Of a stretch of DNA of 64,000 nucleotides, positions 40,442 through 49,033 are shown piece after piece. The notes under the pieces are model-generated. The model was not told the DNA's origin. It ran no database searches and saw nothing but the letters and a program-made list of their open reading frames with translations. Positions within the stretch are counted from its first letter, which is position 1. Each line of letters opens with the position of its first letter. The stretch is from NCBI RefSeq assembly GCF_007666205.1, contig NZ_VDOR01000004.1, forward strand, positions 108,009 to 172,008, written 5' to 3'. Origin of the DNA: Kocuria palustris. GTDB taxonomy: Bacteria > Actinomycetota > Actinomycetes > Actinomycetales > Micrococcaceae. Made by a program: the position numbers and the translations under genes.

Positions 40442-40466
40442 AGGTTCCAGTGCATAGGGGGCTCTC

Positions 40467-41096
40467 ATGTATGCCATGACCGTCGATCGCCGCCGCTCCC
40501 GGGCGGAGGGCCGGGCCCTCGACATGAGCGGCGCTCGAGATCGGCTCCGCACGGCCTTCCCGGAAGCGCGGCTCCCGTGGCACCTCTCCGCCGGCGACGA
40601 GCTCCAGGTGCTGTTCGCAGACCCCGAGCCCACGGTGGAGGCCGCTCTGCTGCTGGCGGAGACCGGCCGCTGGCACGTGGGCATCGGGCTCGGCGCGGTC
40701 GACGAGCCGCTGCCCGAGACGGTCGCGGAGGCGACCGGGACGTGCCTCGTGCTGGCCCGCGATGCCGTGGATGCGGCCAAGAAGCTGGCCTGCCGCACCG
40801 CGGTCCGGGGGCCGCGCCGCTCGATCCGCGCCGTGCGCGACGCCGAGGCGCTGCTCGCGCTGCTGTCGACCCTGCGCCAGCGGCGCACGGATGCCGCCCG
40901 CGAGGCCGCCTCCTTCGCGGACCAGGGGATGACGCAGGAGCAGATCTCCCGTCGGCTCGAGATCGACCAGTCCTCGGTCTCCCGGCGCCTCCGCACGGCC
41001 ATGTGGCAGGAGGAGTCCGAGGCGCGGCAGGTGCTGGTCGATCTGCTCGAGTTCGCGCACGAGCGCGGTCTCGTCGGGGAGCAGAGGGGACGCTGA
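40467..41096 (+). CDS. SatD family protein with C-terminal helix-turn-helix
   Basis: The 209-residue protein resembles the SatD family, named from a streptococcal acid-tolerance gene of unknown biochemistry. The N terminus MYAMTVDRRRS matches the nucleotidyl-cyclase-like first strand, and SAGDELQVLF (residues 41-50) and VGIGLGAVDEPLPETVAEATG..LARDAVDAAKKL are the family landmarks. Residues ~152-178 (QGMTQEQISRRLEIDQSSVSRRL) form a sigma-region-4-like helix-turn-helix, so the protein may bind DNA, perhaps the palindrome just upstream. Its stop overlaps the next start as TGATG. ATG at 40467 has a good ribosome binding site; ATG at 40476 is an alternative. Confidence 0.72.
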   Translation: MYAMTVDRRRSRAEGRALDMSGARDRLRTAFPEARLPWHLSAGDELQVLFADPEPTVEAALLLAETGRWHVGIGLGAVDEPLPETVAEATGTCLVLARDAVDAAKKLACRTAVRGPRRSIRAVRDAEALLALLSTLRQRRTDAAREAASFADQGMTQEQISRRLEIDQSSVSRRLRTAMWQEESEARQVLVDLLEFAHERGLVGEQRGR

Positions 41097-41674
41097 TGGC
41101 CGAGGCGCAGACCGCTCCTTCCCCCCGGCCGCCCCGCAGCTCCGTGGCCGGCCTGCGCGGCGCCCTCACGCTCTGGGGGCCGCTCCTGCTGCTGGTGATC
41201 ACCGCGATCTGGTGGCTCCGCGAGGGGGCCGTCCCGCTGTGGTGGTCCGCTCCGGCGGTGACAGCCGCCGGAGCGCTGCTGGGAGACCCCGTGGTGCGGT
41301 CCCTGCTGGAGATCGCCCGCGACACGGGCGCGGCCGAGCAGGCCCGGCTCGAGCGGCTCGAGGAGGTCCGGCCCGACACCGTGCTCACCGTGCCGACATC
41401 GACGGAGGACGAGAGCGAGGTCCCGGCCGACGACTCGCCGCCGCTGCGCGGCGGCCTGGTCATCGGAATCCTGGAGCGCGTAGCCGTCACGGTGTGCCTG
41501 ATCGGCGGGTACCCGACGGGGCTCGCGGTCGTCGTGGCCGTCAAGGGGCTCGCCCGGTACGGGGAGTTCACCACGCCGAGCCAGCGCGAGCAGTTCATCA
41601 TCGGGACCCTGGCCTCGCTGCTGTGGGCCGCCGGGGCCGCGGGCATGATCATGACGGTCTCCCCCGGTTCCTGA
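41096..41674 (+). CDS. Membrane protein partner of SatD (C-terminus like DUF3307 proteins)
   Basis: The 192-residue protein has four predicted helices (residues ~24-41, ~47-64, ~124-148, ~166-187) and an acidic central loop. The C-terminal part GILERVAVTVCLIGGYPTG..VAVKGLARYGEF and REQFIIGTLASLLWA closely resembles the end of DUF3307 membrane proteins, which neighbour satD in other phyla as far as I recall. The N-terminal DUF3307 part is short or divergent here. The ATG overlaps the SatD stop (TGATG), so the two are translated as a unit. Function unknown; a membrane-signalling pair is a guess. Confidence 0.7.
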   Translation: MAEAQTAPSPRPPRSSVAGLRGALTLWGPLLLLVITAIWWLREGAVPLWWSAPAVTAAGALLGDPVVRSLLEIARDTGAAEQARLERLEEVRPDTVLTVPTSTEDESEVPADDSPPLRGGLVIGILERVAVTVCLIGGYPTGLAVVVAVKGLARYGEFTTPSQREQFIIGTLASLLWAAGAAGMIMTVSPGS

Positions 41675-41712
41675 GCTGCGGCGGGCATCGCCGGCCGTCG
41701 CCGAGATGAGGA

Positions 41713-41750
41713 GGGCCCCGCACCGCCGACGGCGATGCGGGGCCCTTCCT
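41713..41750. terminator. Bidirectional terminator between the SatD module and terC
   Basis: A 10-bp stem GGGCCCCGCA/TGCGGGGCCC with a 13-nt loop is followed by TTCCT. The flanking genes converge. Confidence 0.75.
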
Positions 41751-41787
41751 GCGGGGCTCGATGCCCCCCGTCGGAGGGCCTCCGGGG

Positions 41788-43095
41788 TCAGTCCCCCGTG
41801 CCGCGCTCGACGCGGGACGAGCCCGAGTGCGGCTGGGGCTTGTCCACCGACGTGCCGTCCTCCTCGGCGTCCACGTCGACGGGCTCCGGGGCACGCCCCG
41901 TGGACTTGTACTCCTGGTGCGCGCCGCGCGCCTGCTCGACGAGCGCCTCGTAGGCGCTGTGGTCGTCGATGAGCTCGTCGCGGTGCTTCTGCTTGATGGC
42001 GGGCATCTTCTCGACCAGGGAGGCGCCCTTGGAGGCGAGCTTCTGGCGCTGCTCGTCCGAGGCGTCCTTGGGCAGGGCGATGTACTCCTTGGAGACGCGT
42101 CGCAGCCCGTCGATCACGCGCAGGGCGCGGCCCTTGGGGCTGAGCAGCGAGGCCAGCACGGTCACCAGCAGCACGCCGACGATCACGCCCAGCGACTGGC
42201 CGATGGTCACCTCCGGCGGGAAGTGCACGGGCTCGCCGCCGTTGATGAACGGCAGGTCGTTCTCGTGCAGGGCGTGCACGATCAGCTTGTAGCCGATGAA
42301 GCCCAGGATGATGGCCAGGCCCCACGACAGGTAGATGAGCCGGTCGAGCATGCCGTCGATCAGGAAGTAGAGCTGACGCAGGCCCATGAGCGAGAACGCC
42401 ACGGCCGTGAAGACCAGGTACGTCTCCTGGGTGAGGCCGAAGATCGCCGGGATCGAGTCGAAGGCGAACAGGATGTCCGTGCCGCCGATGCAGACCATGA
42501 CGAGCAGCATGGGGGTCATGACCCGCTTGCCGTTCTCGTAGGTGAACAGCTTGTCGCCGTCGTAGTAGTCCGTGGTGTGCATGTACTTCTTGGCGGTGCG
42601 GACGATGAGGTTGTCCGCCTCGTCGTCGTCATCCCCCGTCAGCTCGCCCTTGATCAGGCCGGCGGCGGTGAAGATGAGGAAGAGGCCGAAGATGTAGAAC
42701 AGCCACGCGAGCTGGTTGATCGCGGCCGCGCCGATGAAGATGAACACGGTGCGTGCGACCAGCGCGAAGGTGATGCCGAAGAGCAGGACCTTCTGCTGAT
42801 CCTCGCGCGGCACCTTGAAGGACGCGATGATGATCAGGAAGACGAAGAGGTTGTCGACCGACAGCGCCTTCTCGGTGATGTAGCCGGCGTAGTACTCGGT
42901 CGCGTAGACGCCGCCCCACATGGCCAGGACGAAGAGCCCGAAGATCAGGGCGATCCCCACGTAGATGGCGGACCAGACGGCCGCCTCCTTGATGTGCGGC
43001 TCGTGGGCCTTGCGCACGTGGAAGAAGTAGTCGAAGGCGAGCATGCCGATGATCACGGCGACGGTCAGCCCCCAGATCAGGGGTGAGACTTCCAT
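41788..43095 (-). CDS. terC: TerC family integral membrane protein (predicted Mn2+ handling)
   Basis: The 435-residue protein has about nine membrane helices. It carries the paired acidic motifs of the TerC/Alx family: EKALSVDNLFVF (residues 75-86, Asp81) and DILFAFDSIPAIF (207-219, Asp213). The C-terminal ~110 residues are cytoplasmic and acidic/Ser-rich. Alx and related proteins export Mn2+; the Mn2+-type riboswitch in front of this gene supports that role here rather than tellurite resistance. ATG at 43095 has GAGAGGACC upstream. It stands alone between a terminator and uvrB. Confidence 0.92.
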   Translation of the reverse strand: MEVSPLIWGLTVAVIIGMLAFDYFFHVRKAHEPHIKEAAVWSAIYVGIALIFGLFVLAMWGGVYATEYYAGYITEKALSVDNLFVFLIIIASFKVPREDQQKVLLFGITFALVARTVFIFIGAAAINQLAWLFYIFGLFLIFTAAGLIKGELTGDDDDEADNLIVRTAKKYMHTTDYYDGDKLFTYENGKRVMTPMLLVMVCIGGTDILFAFDSIPAIFGLTQETYLVFTAVAFSLMGLRQLYFLIDGMLDRLIYLSWGLAIILGFIGYKLIVHALHENDLPFINGGEPVHFPPEVTIGQSLGVIVGVLLVTVLASLLSPKGRALRVIDGLRRVSKEYIALPKDASDEQRQKLASKGASLVEKMPAIKQKHRDELIDDHSAYEALVEQARGAHQEYKSTGRAPEPVDVDAEEDGTSVDKPQPHSGSSRVERGTGD

Positions 43096-43124
43096 AGGGG
43101 GTCCTCTCGATGAGCGGATCGGAA

Positions 43125-43255
43125 CGCAAGTCTCTCCACCGGACCGCGGTCGGGGTGCGCGATGCGCGTGCCCGGCCCGGCCCGATCACTGTGCCCGGCG
43201 GGGGCTACGTGCCCCGCGTGCTGACGTCCACAGTGCGATCGGATACTCCCCTACG
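43125..43255 (-). promoter_or_regulatory. yybP-ykoY (Mn2+-sensing) riboswitch upstream of terC
   Basis: On the minus strand the leader shows the conserved parts in order. P1 pairs CGTAGG (43250-43255) with CTTGCG (43125-43130). The L1 string is GGGGAGTA (43244-43251). P3 pairs CACTGTG (43229-43235) with CACAGTG (43187-43193). The L3 string GACGTCA (43222-43228) directly follows the 5' P3 strand, and CCGGG lies just before the 3' P3 strand. GGAGAGACTT (L1 3' side) closes before P1. This matches the yybP-ykoY layout, which in other bacteria binds Mn2+ through L1 and L3. It ends 29 nt before the terC ATG, so it may act on the ribosome binding site. Confidence 0.85.
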
Positions 43256-43263
43256 CTCACGGC

Positions 43264-43269
43264 ATCTTA
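43264..43269 (-). promoter_or_regulatory. -10 box of the terC riboswitch promoter
   Basis: TAAGAT on the minus strand ends 9 nt before the first base of riboswitch P1, so transcription would start at the aptamer edge. Confidence 0.5.
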
Positions 43270-43330
43270 CACAGGCGTCGGCTCGGGGTCCGCTCCCGGC
43301 GCCGCTCGAGCGCCGCCGCCCGGGGGCAGG

Positions 43331-45454
43331 TCAGGCCCCGCCGGACTCCCGGACGTGGCGGATCTCCCGCTTGACGTCGTGCAGCTCGTCGCGGATGCGT
43401 GCCGCGAGCTCGAACTTGAGGTCCATGGCCGCCTGGTTCATCTGCTCCGTGAGCTGCTCGGCCAGGTCCTCGAGGCTGTCGGCCGGGACCTCGGTGCGGC
43501 TCTCCCGCAGCTTGGCGGCCTCGGCATCCGCCTCCTTGGTCCGCTCGTCGCGGCGGCCCTTGGTGGGCGCGGTCCTGCCGCTGGCGCCGGCGCGCGCGGA
43601 GAGCAGCTCGTGGGTGTCCTCCGACTCGCGGGCCAGCTGCTCCGTGATGTCGCCGATGCGCTTGCGCAGCGGCGTGGGGTCGATGCCGTGCTCCTTGTTG
43701 TAGGCGATCTGGACCTCGCGGCGGCGATTGGTCTCGTCGATCGCGGTGCGCATGGAATCGGTGATCTTGTCGGCGTACATGTGGACCTGGCCGCCGATGT
43801 TGCGCGCCGCGCGGCCGATGGTCTGGATGAGGGAGGTGGTCGAGCGCAGGAAGCCCTCCTTGTCGGCGTCCAGGATCGCCACGAGCGAGACCTCGGGCAG
43901 GTCCAGGCCCTCGCGCAGGAGGTTGATGCCCACGAGGACGTCGAACACGCCCTGGCGCAGCTCGGAGAGCAGCTCGACGCGGCGCAGCGTGTCCACGTCC
44001 GAATGCAGGTACTGGACCTTGACCCCGTGCTCGAGCAGATAATCGGTCAGGTCCTCGGCCATGCGCTTGGTCAGCGTGGTCACGAGCACGCGCTCGTCGC
44101 GCTCGGTCCTGGCCGTGATCTCGTCCATGAGGTCGTCGATCTGCCCCTTGGTGGGCTTGACCACGATCTCGGGATCGACCAGGCCGGTGGGGCGGATGAT
44201 CTGCTCGACGTAGCCGTCGGCCTGCCCGAGCTCGTACGGCCCCGGCGTGGCGGACATGTAGACGGTCTGCCCGATGCGCTCGAGGAACTCGTCCCAGGTC
44301 AGCGGCCGGTTGTCGAGGGCCGACGGCAGGCGGAAGCCGTGGTCCACGAGCGTGCGCTTGCGGGACATGTCGCCTTCGTACATGCCGCCGATCTGCGGGA
44401 CCGTGACGTGGGACTCGTCGACGATGAGCATGAAGTCGTCGGGGAAGTAGTCGAGCAGGCAGTGGGGGGCCGAGCCGGCATCGCGGCCGTCGATGTGCCG
44501 CGAGTAGTTCTCGATGCCGTTGCAGTAGCCCATCTGCTCCATCATCTCGAGGTCGTACGTGGTGCGCATGCGCAGCCGCTGGGCCTCGACGAGCTTGTTC
44601 TGGGACTCGAGCTCGTCGAGCCGATCGCGCAGCTCGTCCTCGATCTGGCCGACGGCCCGGGACATCCGATCGGCGCCGGCCACGTAGTGCGAGGCCGGGA
44701 AGACGTACATCTCCTGCTCGTCGCGGATGACCTCCCCCGTCACGGGGTGCAGCGTGTAGATCGCCTCGATCTCGTCGCCGAAGAACTCGATGCGGATCGC
44801 GTGCTCCTCGTACATGGGGATGATCTCCACCGTGTCGCCGCGCACGCGGAAGGTCCCGCGGTGGAAGTCCATGTCATTGCGCGCGTACTGCATGTTCACG
44901 AACTGGCGCAGGAGGTCGTCCCGGTCCAGCTGATCGCCCACCCGGAGGGTCACCATCTGCCGGATGTACTCCTCCGGGGTGCCCAGGCCGTAGATGCAGG
45001 AGACCGTGGAGACCACCACGACGTCGCGGCGCGTGAGCAGGGCGTTGGTGGCGGAGTGGCGCAGGCGCTCGACCTCCTCGTTGATCGAGGAGTCCTTCTC
45101 GATGAAGGTGTCCGTCTGCGGGACGTAGGCCTCCGGCTGGTAGTAGTCGTAGTACGAGACGAAGTACTCGACGGCGTTGTGCGGCAGCAGCTCGCGCAGC
45201 TCGCTGGCCAGCTGCGCGGCCAGCGTCTTGTTCTGGACCATGAGCAGCGTGGGGCGCTGGACGGACTCGACCAGCCACGCGGCCGTGGCCGACTTGCCGG
45301 TGCCCGTGGCGCCGAGCAGGACGATGTCCTTCTCCCCGTCCTCCACCCGGCGCGTCAGCTCGGCGATGGCCTTGGGCTGATCGCCGGCGGGCTGGAACTC
45401 GGAGACGACCTCGAACGGGGCGACGACGCGATGGATCTCCTGGGCAAGGCTCAT
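43331..45454 (-). CDS. uvrB: Excinuclease ABC subunit B
   Basis: UvrB is the helicase-like damage-verification subunit of nucleotide excision repair. The 707-residue protein has Walker [16 protein letters not shown], the beta-hairpin [49 protein letters not shown], and motif [23 protein letters not shown]-terminal UVR domain ([32 protein letters not shown]) binds UvrC. ATG at 45454 follows a TAGCCT box by 7 nt, predicting a leaderless mRNA. Confidence 0.97.
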   Translation of the reverse strand: MSLAQEIHRVVAPFEVVSEFQPAGDQPKAIAELTRRVEDGEKDIVLLGATGTGKSATAAWLVESVQRPTLLMVQNKTLAAQLASELRELLPHNAVEYFVSYYDYYQPEAYVPQTDTFIEKDSSINEEVERLRHSATNALLTRRDVVVVSTVSCIYGLGTPEEYIRQMVTLRVGDQLDRDDLLRQFVNMQYARNDMDFHRGTFRVRGDTVEIIPMYEEHAIRIEFFGDEIEAIYTLHPVTGEVIRDEQEMYVFPASHYVAGADRMSRAVGQIEDELRDRLDELESQNKLVEAQRLRMRTTYDLEMMEQMGYCNGIENYSRHIDGRDAGSAPHCLLDYFPDDFMLIVDESHVTVPQIGGMYEGDMSRKRTLVDHGFRLPSALDNRPLTWDEFLERIGQTVYMSATPGPYELGQADGYVEQIIRPTGLVDPEIVVKPTKGQIDDLMDEITARTERDERVLVTTLTKRMAEDLTDYLLEHGVKVQYLHSDVDTLRRVELLSELRQGVFDVLVGINLLREGLDLPEVSLVAILDADKEGFLRSTTSLIQTIGRAARNIGGQVHMYADKITDSMRTAIDETNRRREVQIAYNKEHGIDPTPLRKRIGDITEQLARESEDTHELLSARAGASGRTAPTKGRRDERTKEADAEAAKLRESRTEVPADSLEDLAEQLTEQMNQAAMDLKFELAARIRDELHDVKREIRHVRESGGA

Positions 45455-45461
45455 GCGGACC

Positions 45462-45467
45462 AGGCTA
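45462..45467 (-). promoter_or_regulatory. -10 box of leaderless uvrB promoter
   Basis: TAGCCT on the minus strand ends 7 nt before the uvrB ATG, and there is no ribosome binding site. Confidence 0.55.
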
Positions 45468-45490
45468 CGCCCGGGCGCCGACAGCGCAGC

Positions 45491-45510
45491 GGCCCGGTGC
45501 GCACCGGGCC
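45491..45510 (-). terminator. Terminator after the first BCCT gene
   Basis: GGCCCGGTGCGCACCGGGCC is a perfect 20-bp palindrome 23 bp after the BCCT stop, just upstream of the uvrB promoter. Confidence 0.65.
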
Positions 45511-45532
45511 CTCGGCCGCGAGGAGCCGCGGC

Positions 45533-47389
45533 TCAGCGCAGCGGGCTCGAACCGTCCGTCGAGCCCTTGCCCGAGCTCCGGCCCGGCGTCGTGCCGCTCT
45601 CGCGGTCCTCGCCCCGATCCCGGATCGCGCCGGGATCCGCCGAGGCATCGATCCCCTGCAACCCGCCCGTGCGCCGGCGGTGGGCCAGCACGACCTCCGG
45701 CTGCTCGGGGTGCGCGAGCTGCGGGGCGTGCTCGGGCTCGGAGCCGTCGTAGTGATCGGGCGCCACGACGACGTCGGGATCGAGGCGGCCGTCGGCGGAG
45801 CGGCGCTCGTACTCTTCGGGCGGCAGCGTCCGGCGCCAGCGCCGGGTCTGCAGGGGCGCGACCTCCCCTGCGTCCTCGCGCATGGCGCGCAGCAGCGACC
45901 ACATCTGGAAGTAGCCGAGCACGAAGAACGGCAGCCCGATCAGGATCGCCACGTTCTCCAGGGCGGTCAGCCCGGCCTCGCCGGCGCCCAGCAGGATGGT
46001 CGCCGCGACCGCGCCGATGGCGAGGACCCACCACACCCGCTGGTGCACCGGGGACACGTCGTCGTGGCCGCTGGCCATGTTGTCCATGACGAGCCCGGCG
46101 GAGTCCATCGAGGTGATGAAGAACAGGGAGACGATGATGATCGCGAGCACCGAGACGAGCTCGGTCAGCGGGAAGTGCCCCAGGAAGGCGAACAGCGCCC
46201 CGGGGATGTCCCCCTCGCCCACGACGGCCTCCACGAGCCCGCCGCCCTGGTTGAGCTCGATGTCGAAGACGCCCGTGCCGAAGATGCCGAACCAGATCAC
46301 CGAGAACAGCACGGGCAGGCCGAGCACTCCCCCGATGAACTGGCGGATGGAGCGGCCCTTGGAGATCTGCGCGATGAAGATGCCGACGAACGGCGACCAC
46401 GTGATCGTCCAGGCCCAGTAGAAGACCGTCCAGCCGCTCTGCCAGCCGGTGTCGCCGAGGGTGTCGTTCCAGAACATCAGCCCGGGCAGCTCCTGCATGT
46501 ACACGCCGAACCACTCGATCGCCCCGCGCAGCATCATCACGGTCGGGCCGGAGACCAGCACGAAGACGAGCAGGCCCACCGCCAGCAGGATGTTGGCGTT
46601 GGACAGCACCTTGATGCCCCGGTCCAGGCCCAGGGCCACCGAGACCGAGGCCACGATGGTCACCGCGACGATGATGAGCAGCTGGCTCAGCGCCGACTCC
46701 GAGATCCCGAACAGGGTCGCCAGACCGGCGTTGATCTGGAGGGTGCCCAGGCCGATCGACACGGCCACGCCGGTCAGGGTCCCCACGAGCGCGACGATGT
46801 CGATCGTCTTGCCCACCGGTCCGTGGATGCGGGCGCCCAGCAGGGGCTGGAACATCGACGAGACGCGCGGCGGGAGGTTGCGCTTGTACATGAAATAGCC
46901 GAAGCACAGGGCCGGCAGCGCGAAGATCGTCCAGGTGTGCAGGCCGAAGTGGTAGAGGGTGATGGCCATGGCGCTGCGCGCGGCCTCCTGGCCCTCCGGC
47001 TCGACCCCGTGGAACGGCGGCTCGGCGAAGTGCGAGATCGGCTCGGCGACGGCCCAGAACATCAGGATCGTCCCGATCCCGGCCGCGAAGAGCATCGCGA
47101 ACCACGCGAGCGTCGAGTGCTCCGGGCGGGAGTCCTGGGCGCCCAGCCGCAGGCCGCCGAAGCGGCTGATGCCGATGTAGACCAGGAACAGCAGGAAGAC
47201 GGAGACGCCCAGGATGTAGAACCAGCCGAGGTTCTCCATGATCCAGCCGGAGCCGCCCGCGAAGAAGGCGTTCATGGCGTCGGTGAACAGCAGGGATCCC
47301 AGGACGAAGCCCAGGACGATGATCACGGCCGCGAAGAAGATGACGGGATTGGTGCGCAGATGCAGGGCGTCGTGCAGTCTGGTGAGCAT
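45533..47389 (-). CDS. BCCT family betaine/carnitine/choline-type transporter (copy 1)
   Basis: A 618-residue secondary transporter with twelve expected helices. The family signature is FYWAWTITWSPFVGIFIAQISKGRSIRQF; GIGTILMFWAVAEPISHF forms the glycine-rich unwound helix, and residues from ~510 form a long cytoplasmic tail with acidic patches. Relative to the BetP Trp box (WAWWISW) one tryptophan is threonine. BCCT carriers import glycine betaine and similar compounds for osmoprotection. ATG at 47389 is used because the second BCCT begins with a closely similar MLTKLHDRLGLRT; the frame is open further upstream without a match. Confidence 0.9.
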   Translation of the reverse strand: MLTRLHDALHLRTNPVIFFAAVIIVLGFVLGSLLFTDAMNAFFAGGSGWIMENLGWFYILGVSVFLLFLVYIGISRFGGLRLGAQDSRPEHSTLAWFAMLFAAGIGTILMFWAVAEPISHFAEPPFHGVEPEGQEAARSAMAITLYHFGLHTWTIFALPALCFGYFMYKRNLPPRVSSMFQPLLGARIHGPVGKTIDIVALVGTLTGVAVSIGLGTLQINAGLATLFGISESALSQLLIIVAVTIVASVSVALGLDRGIKVLSNANILLAVGLLVFVLVSGPTVMMLRGAIEWFGVYMQELPGLMFWNDTLGDTGWQSGWTVFYWAWTITWSPFVGIFIAQISKGRSIRQFIGGVLGLPVLFSVIWFGIFGTGVFDIELNQGGGLVEAVVGEGDIPGALFAFLGHFPLTELVSVLAIIIVSLFFITSMDSAGLVMDNMASGHDDVSPVHQRVWWVLAIGAVAATILLGAGEAGLTALENVAILIGLPFFVLGYFQMWSLLRAMREDAGEVAPLQTRRWRRTLPPEEYERRSADGRLDPDVVVAPDHYDGSEPEHAPQLAHPEQPEVVLAHRRRTGGLQGIDASADPGAIRDRGEDRESGTTPGRSSGKGSTDGSSPLR

Positions 47390-47412
47390 AGGTGGGTCCG
47401 CGGCCTGCGCAC

Positions 47413-47430
47413 ATGCGCCGCGGCGCATGC
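47413..47430 (-). promoter_or_regulatory. 18-bp perfect palindrome upstream of BCCT copy 1
   Basis: CATGCGCCGCGGCGCATG lies 24 bp before the ATG. It could be an operator or an mRNA hairpin covering the start region. The second BCCT gene has no matching element. Confidence 0.35.
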
Positions 47431-47605
47431 CGAGGTAGAGGGTGACGAGGACGGAGGCCGCGCAGCCCTGGTGGTGATGGTCGACCGGTGTTCGCGGTGC
47501 GGGGTGCGCTCTAGCCGCCTCGGGCGCGCCTCCACGGTAGGCGGGGATCCGCGCTGGCCCCAGACGGCACCGGACACACCGCTCCGACCTGGGACGACGG
47601 CTCCG

Positions 47606-48202
47606 TCATGGAACGCGGCGCTCCCACCATGCATCCACCGCGGCGACGAGCTCGGCCACCGTCCCGTCGTTGACCAGGACGTCGTCGGCGGCCTCCCGGC
47701 GCTGCGCGTCCGTGGCCTGGGCGTCGATCCTGGCCGCGGCGTCCTCGGGGCTCATCCCCCGGTCCTCGACCATCCGCCGGATCCGCTGCTCGCGCGGCGC
47801 CTCGATCACGAGCACGAGGTCCATCTCCTCGGCCTGGCCGGTCTCCACGAGCAGCGGGATGTCGCGCACGATCACGGCCCCGGGGCGCTTGGCTCGGGCC
47901 TGCTCCACGAGCTCGCGGGATCGCTCCCGGACCAGCGGATGCACGATGGCGTTGAGGCGTTCGCGGGCCTGCGGGTCGGCGAAGACCCGGCGCCCCAGGG
48001 CGGGCCGGTCGAGTGCCCCGTCGGGCCCCAGGATCCCGGAGCCGAAGGCCTCGACCATCGGCTCGATCGCAGCGCCGCCCGGGCCCTGCAGCTCGCGGAC
48101 CACGGCATCCGCGTCGATCAGCACGGCCCCGTGCTCCCGCAGACGCCGGGCCGCCGTCGATTTGCCGGAGGCGATGCCCCCGGTGAGTCCGATCATCGTC
48201 AT
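47606..48202 (-). CDS. coaE: Dephospho-CoA kinase
   Basis: This enzyme performs the last step of coenzyme A synthesis. The 198-residue protein has Walker A GLTGGIASGKST (residues 5-16), VLIDADAVVRELQ, HPLVRERS, VRDIPLLVETG and LVLVIEAPREQRIRRM. It lacks the C-terminal GrpB-like UPF0157 domain found in some mycobacterial CoaE proteins. ATG at 48202 is preferred over the ATG two codons later, because a TAGCCT box lies exactly 6 nt before it. Confidence 0.94.
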   Translation of the reverse strand: MTMIGLTGGIASGKSTAARRLREHGAVLIDADAVVRELQGPGGAAIEPMVEAFGSGILGPDGALDRPALGRRVFADPQARERLNAIVHPLVRERSRELVEQARAKRPGAVIVRDIPLLVETGQAEEMDLVLVIEAPREQRIRRMVEDRGMSPEDAAARIDAQATDAQRREAADDVLVNDGTVAELVAAVDAWWERRVP

Positions 48203-48208
48203 GGGCCC

Positions 48209-48214
48209 AGGCTA
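48209..48214 (-). promoter_or_regulatory. -10 box of leaderless coaE promoter
   Basis: TAGCCT on the minus strand ends 6 nt before the coaE ATG at 48202. Confidence 0.5.
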
Positions 48215-48267
48215 GCGGCCGGGCCCGCCGATCGGCCCTGCCGTCCTCCGCTCCGGCACCCGCCTCC

Positions 48268-48273
48268 TAGGAT
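48268..48273 (+). promoter_or_regulatory. -10 box of leaderless yigZ promoter
   Basis: TAGGAT ends 6 nt before the ATG at 48280, and no ribosome binding site is present. It is divergent from the coaE promoter 54 bp away. Confidence 0.55.
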
Positions 48274-48279
48274 CGGGGC

Positions 48280-48975
48280 ATGCCCCAGCGCTACACCGTC
48301 CTGTCCGCGCACGACGAGATCGCCCACGAGATCGAGATCAGGCGCTCGCGCTTCCTGTGCGTCCTGCGCCGCGTGCAGACCGAGGAGCAGGCCCGCGACC
48401 TCGTCGCGCAGCTGCGCCGGCGGCATCACGACGCCCGGCACCACTGCTCGGCCTTCGTGCTGGGCCCGGACCGGGCGGTCCAGCGCTCGAACGACGACGG
48501 CGAGCCCTCCGGCACCGCGGGTGCCCCCATGCTCGAGGCGCTGACGCAGCACCGCGGCCCCTCCGGCGCGGGTTCCCCGGCCGCGGACGCGGAGCCGCCC
48601 GCCGATCTCTCGGACGTCTGCGCGGTCGTGGTGCGCTGGTTCGGCGGGACGCTGCTGGGCGCCGGCGGGCTGGTCCGCGCCTACTCCCAGGCCGTGGCCG
48701 AGACGCTGGCGACGGCTCCCCTGTGCACGCGGGCCCGGCGCCGGCACGTGAGTCTGGCCGTCTCCCCCGGTTTCGCCGGCAAGCTCGAGAACGAGCTGCG
48801 CACGAGCGGCATCGCCGTGCTGGGCACCGACTACGGGGCCGCCGAGGCGCTCGTGCGCGCGGCCGTCGAGGACCGGGACGACGCCGTGGAGCACCTGCGG
48901 GCCGTCGTGGCCGAGGTGACCTCGGGCACCGGCCGGCTGCGCGACGACGGGACCGGCTGGGTGGATCTCGGCTGA
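48280..48975 (+). CDS. YigZ/IMPACT family protein
   Basis: The 231-residue protein of the YigZ/IMPACT family has an N-terminal UPF0029 domain with EIEIRRSRFLCVL, RHHDARHHCSAFVLG and the SNDDGEPSGTAGAPMLEAL signature. VCAVVVRWFGGTLLGAGGLVRAYSQAVAETL follows, then a DUF1949-type ferredoxin-like C-terminal domain. The biochemical role is unknown; eukaryotic IMPACT controls translation under stress through GCN1. ATG at 48280 follows a TAGGAT box. It is the only plus-strand gene between coaE and the second BCCT gene, with which it converges. Confidence 0.9.
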   Translation: MPQRYTVLSAHDEIAHEIEIRRSRFLCVLRRVQTEEQARDLVAQLRRRHHDARHHCSAFVLGPDRAVQRSNDDGEPSGTAGAPMLEALTQHRGPSGAGSPAADAEPPADLSDVCAVVVRWFGGTLLGAGGLVRAYSQAVAETLATAPLCTRARRRHVSLAVSPGFAGKLENELRTSGIAVLGTDYGAAEALVRAAVEDRDDAVEHLRAVVAEVTSGTGRLRDDGTGWVDLG

Positions 48976-49033
48976 CCGGCGGCCCGCAGGCGCGCAGGGC
49001 CTCGTCCGGTGCTCAATCGGCGCCCGGGCTGCC

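Noticed and set aside
35759..45530. SOS (LexA) boxes before uvrA or uvrB
   Set aside because: No TCGAAC-N4-GTTCGA-like sequence is present in either upstream region.
43043..48544. Plus-strand open frame of over 1800 codons opposite terC, uvrB, BCCT and coaE
   Set aside because: Crosses the terC riboswitch and several promoters; the product is repetitive His/Asp/Gly/Val without a fold signal.
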